Positions 8,239 to 16,581 of a stretch of 64,000 nucleotides of DNA are shown here, one piece after another; the stretch's first letter is position 1, and each line of letters starts with the position of its first letter. The stretch is taken from assembly GCF_013364355.1 (NCBI RefSeq), contig NZ_CP054931.1, forward strand, positions 1,116,001 through 1,180,000. The letters are read 5' to 3'. This stretch comes from Stenotrophomonas sp. NA06056. GTDB taxonomy: Bacteria > Pseudomonadota > Gammaproteobacteria > Xanthomonadales > Xanthomonadaceae. The notes below the pieces were generated by a model. The model ran no database searches, was not told where the DNA came from, and saw only the letters and a list, made by a program, of their open reading frames with translations. The translations under genes and the position numbers were made by a program.

Positions 8239-9233
8239 TCCTCGCTCCCGAAATCGGTGCGGAAGGCTTCGGCGGCAACGCCGCGTTCGCGCAGGTATGG
8301 AATCAGCGCATCGGTGTTGCCGTGGGTGGCGATGATGCGTTGCGCACCGGTCTGCGCGATGGTCTGCAGCAGCGCAGGCCAATCGGCATGGTCGGAAATC
8401 ACGAAGCCGCGGTCGACGTTGCGTCGGCGGCGGTTGCCGCGCAGCTGCATCCAGCCCGAGGCGAATCCAAGCTGGTGGCGGCCGAACCGTCGCAGCCAGG
8501 GCGTACCGGCGGCTGAAGGCGGCGCCAGGATCAGCTGGCCGGCGGCATCGGGCTGACGTCCCTGCTCGGCAACGGTGAGCGTATCGAGCATCGGGACACC
8601 GGCCTGGCGATAGACGGCGACGCCGTTGGCGATGGCACCATGCAACCACGCAGGCTGGTCATCCACCGCACGCAGCTCGGACAACACGCGTTGCGCCTTG
8701 CCCAGCGCGTAGCAGAGCAGCACGGCCGCTTCCCCCCGCTGTGCGCACTCGCGGCGCCAGGCGGCGATTTCGGCCGCCACTGCGCGGGTATCGGGCCAGC
8801 GATAGATCGGCAGCGCGAACGTGGCTTCGGTGATGAAGGTATCGCAGGGCACCACTTCGAACGGGGTGCAGGTGGGGTCGGGCTGGCGCTTGTAGTCGCC
8901 CGAAGCGACCCAGACCTGCTCACCGTCGTCGATGCGCACCTGCGACGAGCCGAGCACGTGGCCGGCCGGATGCAGCGATACCTGCACCCGGCCCAGCGCG
9001 AACGGCACGCCCTCGGCATGCGCATGCAGCGGCACATCGCCCAGGCGCCAGCGCAGGATCGGCACGCTGCCGGTGCTGCAGTGGTATTCGCCCATGCCAG
9101 GACGCGCGTGGTCGCCATGGCCATGGGTGATGACCGCGCGCGGTACCGGCCGCCAGGGATCGATATGGAAATCGCCTGCCGCGCAGTACAGCCCTTCCGG
9201 CCGCAGTACCACCAGATCGTCATTGCCTGCCAT
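8235..9233 (-). CDS. Ligase-associated DNA exonuclease, metallo-beta-lactamase fold
   Basis: 332 residues, first gene of the repair cluster. The metal site THGHGDHARPG (HxHxDH, residues 37-42) plus later PAGHVLGSSQ and SGDYK place it in the beta-CASP/SNM1-like branch of metallo-beta-lactamase nucleases. Homologues next to ATP-dependent ligases are annotated as DNA exonucleases that trim ends. The start is the only ATG giving the family-typical N-terminus. It is divergent from aidB across a 114-base spacer that must hold promoters for both directions. Confidence 0.88.
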   Translation of the reverse strand: MAGNDDLVVLRPEGLYCAAGDFHIDPWRPVPRAVITHGHGDHARPGMGEYHCSTGSVPILRWRLGDVPLHAHAEGVPFALGRVQVSLHPAGHVLGSSQVRIDDGEQVWVASGDYKRQPDPTCTPFEVVPCDTFITEATFALPIYRWPDTRAVAAEIAAWRRECAQRGEAAVLLCYALGKAQRVLSELRAVDDQPAWLHGAIANGVAVYRQAGVPMLDTLTVAEQGRQPDAAGQLILAPPSAAGTPWLRRFGRHQLGFASGWMQLRGNRRRRNVDRGFVISDHADWPALLQTIAQTGAQRIIATHGNTDALIPYLRERGVAAEAFRTDFGSEE

Positions 9234-9347
9234 GCCATCACTGTGGCGTGGCGGTCGTGCACGCGGCGAGAATCGGCCTGAACGCGGGGTTGCCGGACGA
9301 TACGGCACAATCGGGCCGCACACCTCTTGCCGGCGGGGAAAGAACCG

Positions 9348-10985
9348 ATGAGTGGACCGAGCTTCAACAGCAGCGCTCACTACGAAACCCACGTGGTGCT
9401 CAACCAGCCGCCACCGTTCGCCGGTCGCCAGTTGTGGACCGACGACGTGGCACTGATGGAGGCGGTGCAGCGCGAGGGTGCGGCGGCCTTCGCGCCACGC
9501 CTGGCGGTGTACGGAGGGCTGGCCGGTGACGAGCTGTACCGCATCGGCTTCGACGCCAACCGCGATCGCCCACGTCTGCGTACCCATGATGCGCAGGGCC
9601 ATCGCATCGATACCGTGGAATTCCATCCGGCGTACCACCAGCTGATGCAGACGGCGAAAGAGCATGGCGTTGCAGGTCTGTCCTGGCACGAGCCGCAGCC
9701 TGGCGCGCATGTCGCGCGCGCTGCGCTGAGCTACCTGCATCACCAGGCCGAGGCGGGCACCAGCTGCCCGTTGACCATGACCCACGCCGCGGTGGCCGTG
9801 CTGCGCGGGCAGCCGCATCTGGCCGAGTGGTCGCGCAAGGCCGCCGCACCGGTATACGACCCGCGTGATGTGCCGGTGGCCGACAAGGCCGGCATCACCC
9901 TGGGCATGGGCATGACCGAGAAGCAGGGTGGTTCGGACGTACGTGCCAACACCACCCGTGCCGAGCCCATCGATGGCGAGCGCTATCGGTTGATCGGGCA
10001 CAAGTGGTTCTTCTCCGCCCCCATGTGCGATGGCTTCCTGGTGCTGGCGCAGGCGCCGGCCGGGTTGACCTGCCTGCTGATGCCGCGACGGCTGGCCGAC
10101 GGCGATCGCAATGCGTTCCGCCTGATGCGCTTGAAGGACAAGCTGGGCGACTGGGCCAACGCCTCCAGCGAAGTGGAGTTCTGTGGGGCGCAAGCCTGGC
10201 GGGTGGGCGAGGAAGGGCGTGGCGTGGCCACCATCATCGGCATGGTGATGATGACCCGGCTGGACTGCATGCTCGGTTCTGCGGCGGAAATGCGCATGGC
10301 GCTGGCGCAGGCGCTGCACCACGCGCGGCATCGGCGCACCTTTGGAAAGCCCCTGATGGACCATCCGTTGATGGCCAACGTGCTGGCCGATCTGGCGCTG
10401 GAATCGGAAGCCGCTACGGTGCTGGCGATGCGTATCGCGCGCGCGGTCGATCACGCCGGCAGCGATCCAGCCGAGGCCGCGCTTGCGCGGCTGGGTACGG
10501 CATTGGGCAAGTACTGGATATGCAAGCGCGCGCCTGCGTTCGTCAACGAGGCACAGGAATGCCTCGGCGGTGCCGGCTACGTGGAGGAATCGATGTTGCC
10601 GCGGCTGTACCGGCAGGCGCCGTTGAATTCGATCTGGGAGGGTAGCGGCAACATCCAGTGCCTGGATGTGCTGCGCGCGCTGGCGCGCGAACCGGAGGTG
10701 CTGGCGGCACTGCACGGTGAGTTGGAGGCGGTGGCCGACCGTGATGCGCGCTATGCGGCGGCGCTGCAGCAGTGGCGAGATGCGCCGGCGCCGGAGGAGG
10801 CGCAGGCGCGGGTGTTCTGCGAACGCACGGCATTGCTGCTGCAGGCGGCCTTGTTGCTGCGTGCGCGCAGTCCGATGGCTGATGCGTTCATCCGCAGCCG
10901 GCTGCAGGGCGAACATGGGCTGGCGTTCGGCACGCTGCCGGCCGGGGTGGATGTGGCGGGGATGCTGGCGCGCGCGCTGCCGTAG
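9348..10985 (+). CDS. aidB: AidB-type acyl-CoA dehydrogenase, alkylation-response protein
   Basis: 545 residues, matching AidB length. AidB is a flavoprotein of the acyl-CoA dehydrogenase fold that binds DNA and protects against alkylating agents. Diagnostic stretches are GMTEKQGGSDVRANTT, ARHRRTFGKPLMDHPLM, ECLGGAGYVEE and SIWEGSGNIQCLD. The start ATG is preceded by a weak GGGGAAAG site. It is transcribed away from the DNA ligase/helicase/nuclease cluster. Regulation by Ada is known in enterics, but no Ada box is evident here. Confidence 0.9.
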   Translation: MSGPSFNSSAHYETHVVLNQPPPFAGRQLWTDDVALMEAVQREGAAAFAPRLAVYGGLAGDELYRIGFDANRDRPRLRTHDAQGHRIDTVEFHPAYHQLMQTAKEHGVAGLSWHEPQPGAHVARAALSYLHHQAEAGTSCPLTMTHAAVAVLRGQPHLAEWSRKAAAPVYDPRDVPVADKAGITLGMGMTEKQGGSDVRANTTRAEPIDGERYRLIGHKWFFSAPMCDGFLVLAQAPAGLTCLLMPRRLADGDRNAFRLMRLKDKLGDWANASSEVEFCGAQAWRVGEEGRGVATIIGMVMMTRLDCMLGSAAEMRMALAQALHHARHRRTFGKPLMDHPLMANVLADLALESEAATVLAMRIARAVDHAGSDPAEAALARLGTALGKYWICKRAPAFVNEAQECLGGAGYVEESMLPRLYRQAPLNSIWEGSGNIQCLDVLRALAREPEVLAALHGELEAVADRDARYAAALQQWRDAPAPEEAQARVFCERTALLLQAALLLRARSPMADAFIRSRLQGEHGLAFGTLPAGVDVAGMLARALP

Positions 10986-11039
10986 GTGACGGCCAACGGC
11001 GGAGCCCCTCGTGGTGGGCGCTGCGGGAGTGTGGGGCGG

Positions 11040-11143
11040 GGCCGCGCGGGTGGGCTGCGCAGGGGGCGCCGTGAACCCATCCCTGGGGGCTTGGCCGCGG
11101 CATCCATGCCGCGGACACCCCTGCGCAGCCCACCCGCGCGGCC
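11040..11143. repeat. Modular palindromic element, copy A
   Basis: Perfect 26-bp arms (11040-11065 and 11118-11143) flank a core carrying an inner hairpin (CCGCGGCAT at 11095-11103, ATGCCGCGG at 11106-11114). The core reads CCGTGAACCCATCCCTGGGG then CTTGGCCGCGG. The same core with different arms recurs at 23083, 23331, 37704 and 41811. AACGGC and a CGTGGTGGG stretch precede the left arm. CTTGGACGGTTTCCG follows the right arm. It fills the 292-base gap between aidB and the lipoprotein gene. Confidence 0.85.
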
Positions 11144-11206
11144 TTGGACGGTTTCCGTGCGCGTCCAGCACGGAATCAACAGAAGAAGCGAAAAGCAGAA
11201 AGCAGA

Positions 11207-11233
11207 AAAGCCGCGGCAATGCCGCGGCTTTTC
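11207..11233 (-). terminator. Terminator of the first alanine-rich lipoprotein gene
   Basis: AAAAGCCGCGGC / GCCGCGGCTTTT with a 3-base loop forms a 12-bp stem flanked by A and T tracts. Placed 44 bases downstream of the minus-strand lipoprotein stop. It also faces plus-strand read-through from aidB. Confidence 0.8.
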
Positions 11234-11235
11234 CT

Positions 11236-11265
11236 GTAGAGCCGAGCGCCGGGCCATGCCCGGCG
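11236..11265 (+). repeat. SMAG repeat
   Basis: GTAG followed by AGCCGAGCGCCGGGCCATGC and CCGGC: the GTAG head plus a short hairpin built on GCCGGGC/GCCCGGC. This is the form described for Stenotrophomonas SMAG elements, dispersed intergenic repeats that act at the RNA level. Confidence 0.8.
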
Positions 11266-11277
11266 AACGCGAAGGCC

Positions 11278-11688
11278 TTAGTGCTTGGCTTCTTCCTTGG
11301 CGGCAGTGGCCTTGGCGTCGTCGGCCACATCGCGGGCCTTGTCGGCAACCTTCTGCGCGGCATCGGCCGTGGCGTCGCTGGCGTGGGCGGCAGCATCGGT
11401 CGCTGCGACCTTGGCTTTGTCGGCGGCATTGGCGGTAGCGGCTGCGGCGCTGTCCAGCGCCTGCTGGGTATCGGCAGCAGCCTGCTCGGAGGCGGCGGCG
11501 GTCTTGTCGGCGGCGTCGCGGGTGGCTTCGGCGGCCTTGTCGACGGCATCGCGTGCGGCGGCGCCGGCGCTGTCGGCGGCCTGCGCGGCATCCTGCTTGG
11601 CCTGCTCGGCTTCCGGGCCCTTGCAGGCGGCCAGTGCCAGCAGCAGGGAGGCGGCCAGCAGGGTGGTGGTCAGCGGGCGAATCTTCAT
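11278..11688 (-). CDS. Alanine-rich outer-membrane lipoprotein (paralogue 1)
   Basis: 136 residues. A lipoprotein signal peptide ends in the lipobox LAAC with the lipidated Cys at residue 22. The mature part is almost entirely A/D/K/T/E in heptad-like repeats (AADKT, DAADKA), predicted as one long amphipathic helix or coiled coil. It resembles Lpp-like or stress-associated alanine-rich lipoproteins but belongs to no family I can name. A second gene of the same design lies 147 bases upstream on the same strand, with its own terminator. Start chosen at MKIRP because it creates the signal peptide. Confidence 0.75.
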   Translation of the reverse strand: MKIRPLTTTLLAASLLLALAACKGPEAEQAKQDAAQAADSAGAAARDAVDKAAEATRDAADKTAAASEQAAADTQQALDSAAAATANAADKAKVAATDAAAHASDATADAAQKVADKARDVADDAKATAAKEEAKH

Positions 11689-11780
11689 GGCGGTCTCCGG
11701 TACTGCAATGGATGGGGACGCCAGCCTATTCATGCCGTTGTGAAGACGTGGTGGTGACCCGCGCAGAACCGCGCGCAAAG

Positions 11781-11807
11781 AAAAAGCCGCTGGCGAACCA
11801 GCGGCTT
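11781..11807 (-). terminator. Terminator of the second alanine-rich lipoprotein gene
   Basis: On the minus strand, GCCGCTGG, TTCG loop, CCAGCGGC, then five T. It follows the lipoprotein stop by about 30 bases and separates the two paralogues into independent transcripts. Confidence 0.85.
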
Positions 11808-11835
11808 CTTCAGAACAGCTTGAAGAAAGAAGTTA

Positions 11836-12177
11836 TTACTTCTTGGCTTCTTCAGCAGCGTCCTTGGCCTTCTCGGCGGTGCCTTCAGCAGCCTTGGCAG
11901 CGTCGGCAGCAGCGCCGGCAGCAGCGTCGGTGGCAGCGCCAGCAGCCTGGGCAGCGGCGTCAACCGAAGCGTCAGCAGCGGTGGCGGCGGTGTCAGCGGC
12001 CTGCTGGGCAGCGTCGGCGGTCTGGGCGCCAGCAGCGGCGGCCTGGTCGGCAGCAGCCTGGGCTTCGGTGGCGGCCTGGTTGGCCGAAGCAGCGGCGTCC
12101 TGGGCAGCTTCCTGCTTCGAGCAGGCGGCCAGGGCCAGAGCCAGGGACATCGCGACCAGCAGCTTGTTGATGCTCAT
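11836..12177 (-). CDS. Alanine-rich outer-membrane lipoprotein (paralogue 2)
   Basis: 113 residues. Signal peptide MSINKLLVAMSLALALAACS with the lipobox Cys at residue 19. The mature chain is over half alanine with regularly spaced D, K, E and T, predicted as a continuous helix. It shares architecture and composition with the neighbour at 11278-11688, suggesting duplication. The last residues AEEAKK recall the Lpp C-terminal lysine that can be linked to peptidoglycan, but this is only an analogy. The start is the ATG giving a proper lipoprotein signal. Confidence 0.75.
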   Translation of the reverse strand: MSINKLLVAMSLALALAACSKQEAAQDAAASANQAATEAQAAADQAAAAGAQTADAAQQAADTAATAADASVDAAAQAAGAATDAAAGAAADAAKAAEGTAEKAKDAAEEAKK

Positions 12178-12301
12178 TGTGTAAATCCTCGTCGTTAGAA
12201 TTAGGCAACGCGCATGCTGCGCGCCGACAACATGATGACAAGCCAAGATTGGGTGTCAAGCGATCCCGCATTCATTTTTGCGAAATAGACGTTAAACCCT
12301 T

Positions 12302-13477
12302 TCAGATCAACTCGATGGCGATAGCCGTCGCTTCGCCGCCGCCGATGCACAGGGTGGCAATGCCGCGCTTGCCGCCCCGCGTGCGCAATGCATTGACCAA
12401 GGTGACCACCAGGCGTGCGCCGGAGGCACCGATCGGATGGCCCAGTGCGCAGGCACCGCCATTCACGTTGAGCTTGTCGTGCGGGATGCCCAGTTCGCGC
12501 ATCGGTGCCATGGCCACCACGGCGAAGGCCTCGTTGACTTCGAACAGATCGATCTGGTCCAGCGACCAGCCGGTCTTCTCCAGCAGCGTGTGGATGGCGC
12601 CGATCGGGGCCGTGGTGAACCACTCCGGCTCCTGCGAATGGGTGGCGTGGCCGACGATCCGCGCCAGCGGCTGCAGGCCGCGTGCGACAGCATCTTCTTC
12701 GGTCAGCAGGACCACCGCGGCGGCGCCGTCGGAAATGCTGGAGGAGCTGGCGGCGGTCACGCTGCCGTCCTTCTTGAAGGCCGGGCGCAGGGTCGGGATC
12801 TTGGCAATGTCCGAACGGCCGGGCTGTTCGTCGCTGGTGACCTCGACCTCACCCTTGCGGGTGGCGACCTTCACCGCAACGATTTCGTCGGCGAAGGCAC
12901 CGTTGGCCTGGGCCGCCTGAGCGCGCTTGACCGATTCGATGGAGTAGGCGTCCTGCTCTTCGCGGGTGAACTGGTATTTGTCCACGGCGCATTCGGCGAA
13001 TTCGCCCATGGCCTTGCCGTCATAGGCGTTGACCAGGCCATCGTGGGCCATGTGGTCCACGGCCTGGAAGTTGCCGAAACGGTTGCCGGTGCGCGAATTG
13101 GGCAGCAGGTGCGGGGCGTTGGACATCGATTCCATGCCGCCGGCGACCACGATCCTGGCCGAACCGGCCTTGATCAGGTCATGGCCGAGCATGATGGCCT
13201 TCATGCCCGAACCGCAGACTTTGTTGAGGGTGGTCGCACCGACCGACAGCGGGATGCCGGCGGCGATCGCCGCCTGGCGGGCAGGGGCCTGGCCGAGGTT
13301 GGCCGGCAGCACGCAGCCCATCAGGACTTCGGAGACGTCGCTGGCAGGAACGCCCGACTGTTCCAGTGCGGCGGCAATGGCGGCCGCGCCGAGGGTCGGG
13401 GTCGGAACGCCGTTGAACTGGCCGAGGAAGGAGCCGATGGCGGTGCGCTTGGCGGCGGCGATGACGATGTTGGACAT
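12302..13477 (-). CDS. Acetyl-CoA C-acyltransferase (thiolase II family)
   Basis: 391 residues. Condenses or thiolytically cleaves acyl-CoA. The acyl-accepting Cys is residue 88 in NKVCGSGMKA. The catalytic His lies in NEAFAV-type region VNEAFAVVAMA, and the second Cys region is reduced to GGEATAIAIEL at the end, with GGACALGHPIGASGAR before it. This is the AtoB/PhaA type of acetoacetyl-CoA thiolase. No beta-oxidation partner lies next to it, so degradative and biosynthetic roles cannot be separated. Divergent from the autotransporter gene across 181 bases. Confidence 0.9.
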   Translation of the reverse strand: MSNIVIAAAKRTAIGSFLGQFNGVPTPTLGAAAIAAALEQSGVPASDVSEVLMGCVLPANLGQAPARQAAIAAGIPLSVGATTLNKVCGSGMKAIMLGHDLIKAGSARIVVAGGMESMSNAPHLLPNSRTGNRFGNFQAVDHMAHDGLVNAYDGKAMGEFAECAVDKYQFTREEQDAYSIESVKRAQAAQANGAFADEIVAVKVATRKGEVEVTSDEQPGRSDIAKIPTLRPAFKKDGSVTAASSSSISDGAAAVVLLTEEDAVARGLQPLARIVGHATHSQEPEWFTTAPIGAIHTLLEKTGWSLDQIDLFEVNEAFAVVAMAPMRELGIPHDKLNVNGGACALGHPIGASGARLVVTLVNALRTRGGKRGIATLCIGGGEATAIAIELI

Positions 13478-13658
13478 GGCAATCTCGTTGATGCGTGAGC
13501 AATGTTCGGAAAGGAGACGGCGGCTGTTGGATGCGGCGCCGTTTCCCGGCAGACTGCGTGGGGGTCGGCTCAGTATAGAGGGTCGGCGAAGACTGCCGCT
13601 GGGCAGTCCTTGATGCCTGCCCGGATGGCGGCAGGCCAACGTTCATGGGAAGGAAACG

Positions 13659-16496
13659 ATGGAACGTAAGACGATGGGAAGGTCGGTCCTGGCATCGGCG
13701 CTGGCAGTGGCGCTGTCGGCGTGTGGCGGTGGAGGAGGCGGCAGCAACGTGCGCATCGACCCGCCACCGGTCACGCCTCCCGTTACCCCCCCGGTTACTC
13801 CGCCGCCAGCCGGCAGACCGCTGGAACCGGCTGTGGATGCGCATCTGGCACAGACCAACGCGCGTGCCGCACAGGCCGCTGGCGCGACCGGTCGCGGCGT
13901 GCGCATCGGCATTGTCGATTCGGGCGTGCTGCGCAATGCCGAGGCACTGAACGGACGGGTGGTGGCCAACCTCAACTACATCGACCCGAGTCGCAACAAT
14001 CTCAGAGTCGACGACGTGCTTGGCCATGGCACGGCCGTCGCCAGCCTGGCCGCCGGCGCATCGGTGGGCGTCTGGCCGGGGGGGATCGCCCCCGGTGCGG
14101 AGATCGTCTCGGCGCGCATCATTTCCGACACCGAGCCCAAGGATGACGGCAGCGGCAACGGCAATTCCTTCAGCGGCACGCTGGGCGTGGCCGGGGTCCA
14201 CCAGGACCTGATCAACTACGGCGTGAAGGTGATGAACAATTCCTGGGGCGGCCTCTACTGGACCGACCTCGGCACCACCGCGCAGGTCGCGGCCGAATAC
14301 CGCCCCTTCATCATCAACCATGGTGGCCTGGTGGTGTTCGCTGCGGGCAACGAGGGGCGCGACCAGCCCAGCAGCGTGGCTGCGCTGCCCAGCCAGCGTG
14401 GCTTTGGTGGAACGCTGCCGGCGGCCGACCTGGAGAAGGGCTGGCTGGTGGCCACCGCGATCGATCCGAACAAGCCGGGTGAACGCGCGCCCTGGGCCAA
14501 CGCCTGTGGCGACACGGCGCGCTACTGCCTGACCGCTCCCGGCAGCGCGGTGTTCCCAGAGCCGGGTACCGGCAAGTATCTGTGGAATTACGGTACATCG
14601 TTCGCCGCACCGCTGATCTCCGGTGCCGCTGCGCTGGTCTGGCAGCGCTACCCGTACTTCGACAACGACCTGGTGCGGCAGACCCTGCTGGGCACCGCTA
14701 CCGACATCGGCGCGCCAGGCGTCGATGCGGTCTTTGGCTACGGCATGCTCAACGTCGGCAAGGCGGTGAACGGCCCCGGCCGCTTCGACTGGGGCGATGT
14801 GACGGTCAATGTCGATGCGTCTTCCTCGGGCTCGCTCTGGAGCAACGACATCGCCGGCACGGGTGGCCTGGTCAAGCGCGGCGACGGCCGGCTGGAGCTG
14901 AGCGGCAACAACAGCTACAGCGGTGCGACCCGCATCGAGCGCGGCAGCCTGGCCCTGCGGGGCGGTGCTGTGATTCGTTCCAACGTCAGCATCTCTGGTG
15001 CCGGCGGTGCCTCGATGGTCGGGCTGCAGTTCATGCCGGGCACGCCACGGGTGATCGGCAACGTCGACAACGGCGCCAGCGTGGTGCTGACCAACGCCAA
15101 CACCAACGCGACCATCGAAGGCAATTACAGTCAGCGGCCGGATGCGCAGCTGATTGTCGCGCTGGGCGTGAACCCGCTGCAGGTGACCGGCACCGCACGC
15201 CTGGCCGGTGGCGTGGTGGTCAATGGCATCGTTTCCGGCTACGTGCCGCAGGTCGGCAGCCGCCAGGGCCTGATCCATGCCAACGGCGGCATCAACGGTA
15301 CGTTCACCACCCCGGTGTCCAACACCGGTGCCAACGGCCTGACCCTGCTGCAGGCGCAGTACGGCTACAGCAGCAACGACGCGTGGATGGACCTGACCCA
15401 GGTCAATGTTTCCGCTGCCGCGTCCGGTCTGGGTGCCACTGCACAGGCATCGGCACTGCGGGTGTCGTCGGCATTCACTGCGCTGGACCGCAATACGAAC
15501 CTGCAGGGTTCGGCGTTCGGCGTGGCGGCCGGCGAGCTGCAGCGTACGGCGGGCGGCACCGATGGCCTGTCGGCGAGCCTCGAAAGCCTGTCCGGACAGG
15601 CGCATGCACGCGCTGAAGCGTCGACCTTCGACAGCGTGGACATGTCGCGCCGTGCAGTTGCCGAGCGCTTCGACCGCGTGCAGGCGGCGCCGAAGCTGCG
15701 TGGCGCCTGGCAGAGCGCGCTGGGTGAAGCCGGGCAGGGCAGTTTTGCCGGCAATGCCGCCGACAGCCGGGGCTGGATGGCCGGCCAGGACGTAGCACTG
15801 GGCAGCAACGGTCTGCTGGGCATGGCCTTCGGTGAAACCCGCAGCAACGGCGGCAGCAACTTCAGTGGCGATCGCGGTCGCGACCGCCAGACGCAGGCGC
15901 AACTGTATGCCGGCTGGAACCTGGGGCGTGGCTATGCCCTGGCCCAGTTCGGCACCGGCCAGTTCGCCCGTGAACTGGACCGTCAGTTGCTGCTGGGCGC
16001 AGGTGCCTACGGTGTCTCCGCGCGCTACGGCGGGCGTTTCAGCAGTGCCAGCGTCGAAGGCGGCTATCGTTTCGGTCGCATCGGTGCGTCGTTGACCCCG
16101 TACCTGGGGGCCAGCAGTACACGCCTGGATACCGATGGCTTCAGCGAGCAGGGCGGCTTCGGCTTCGGCCTGCGTGGTGAAGCGTCGCGTGCGCAGCGCA
16201 GCCAGATGCTGGCGGGCCTGCGTGGTGAACGCCAGTGGGGCCGCTGGACCCTGCGCGGCCATGCCGAATGGCAACAACGGCTGGATGGCAGTGAGCAGGC
16301 CCGGCAGGCAAGTTTTGTCGGCGTTGATGCCTGGGCGCCGTTGGCCGGTATTGACGCGCCACGTGGCAGTGCCTTGTTCGGCCTGGCACTGGAATCGTGG
16401 TGGGGCCGCAATGGCCGCTTGAGCCTGGGTATCGACCAGCGCGTGGGTGGCAATGATGCCCGGCAGGCGGCGCTGCGCTACAGCACGGGCTTCTGA
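13659..16496 (+). CDS. Subtilisin-like autotransporter serine protease
   Basis: 945-residue type Va autotransporter. A lipoprotein-like signal ends at LSAC (Cys 22), followed by a Gly run and a Pro/Thr spacer (VTPPVTPP). The S8 peptidase domain has Asp 87 (IVDSGV), His 123 (GHGTAVASL) and Ser 314 (YGTSFAAPLISG), all intact. An autotransporter-associated repeat follows (GGLVKRGDGRLELSGNNSYSG, near 405), then a passenger stem and a beta-barrel from about 680 ending in the aromatic RYSTGF needed for BAM recognition. Likely surface-anchored or secreted protease of the EprS/SphB1 class. AAGGA is 6 bases before the chosen ATG. Confidence 0.93.
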   Translation: MERKTMGRSVLASALAVALSACGGGGGGSNVRIDPPPVTPPVTPPVTPPPAGRPLEPAVDAHLAQTNARAAQAAGATGRGVRIGIVDSGVLRNAEALNGRVVANLNYIDPSRNNLRVDDVLGHGTAVASLAAGASVGVWPGGIAPGAEIVSARIISDTEPKDDGSGNGNSFSGTLGVAGVHQDLINYGVKVMNNSWGGLYWTDLGTTAQVAAEYRPFIINHGGLVVFAAGNEGRDQPSSVAALPSQRGFGGTLPAADLEKGWLVATAIDPNKPGERAPWANACGDTARYCLTAPGSAVFPEPGTGKYLWNYGTSFAAPLISGAAALVWQRYPYFDNDLVRQTLLGTATDIGAPGVDAVFGYGMLNVGKAVNGPGRFDWGDVTVNVDASSSGSLWSNDIAGTGGLVKRGDGRLELSGNNSYSGATRIERGSLALRGGAVIRSNVSISGAGGASMVGLQFMPGTPRVIGNVDNGASVVLTNANTNATIEGNYSQRPDAQLIVALGVNPLQVTGTARLAGGVVVNGIVSGYVPQVGSRQGLIHANGGINGTFTTPVSNTGANGLTLLQAQYGYSSNDAWMDLTQVNVSAAASGLGATAQASALRVSSAFTALDRNTNLQGSAFGVAAGELQRTAGGTDGLSASLESLSGQAHARAEASTFDSVDMSRRAVAERFDRVQAAPKLRGAWQSALGEAGQGSFAGNAADSRGWMAGQDVALGSNGLLGMAFGETRSNGGSNFSGDRGRDRQTQAQLYAGWNLGRGYALAQFGTGQFARELDRQLLLGAGAYGVSARYGGRFSSASVEGGYRFGRIGASLTPYLGASSTRLDTDGFSEQGGFGFGLRGEASRAQRSQMLAGLRGERQWGRWTLRGHAEWQQRLDGSEQARQASFVGVDAWAPLAGIDAPRGSALFGLALESWWGRNGRLSLGIDQRVGGNDARQAALRYSTGF

Positions 16497-16498
16497 TC

Positions 16499-16557
16499 GT
16501 AGCGCCGGGCCTGCTGCCCGGCGCGTCTACTCGGCGGTGCCGACCCACGGTCGGCAC
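16499..16557 (+). repeat. SMAG repeat plus adjoining hairpin
   Basis: GTAG heads GCGCCGGGC/GCCCGGCGC and the segment closes with CTAC at 16530. A second perfect hairpin GTGCCGACC/GGTCGGCAC follows at 16537-16557. They begin two bases after the autotransporter stop and lie between converging genes. Confidence 0.8.
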
Positions 16558-16581
16558 GCGCCCGGTTCGTGAAGGCGGCGA

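Noticed and set aside
9234..11591. Upstream extension of the minus-strand exonuclease frame
   Set aside because: Runs antisense through aidB and the palindromic element. The family N-terminus begins at 9233.
13179..16277. Very long open frame on the minus strand opposite the autotransporter gene
   Set aside because: It is antisense to a protein with full catalytic and barrel motifs, its translation is low-complexity with no domain, and such frames arise from GC-ending codons.
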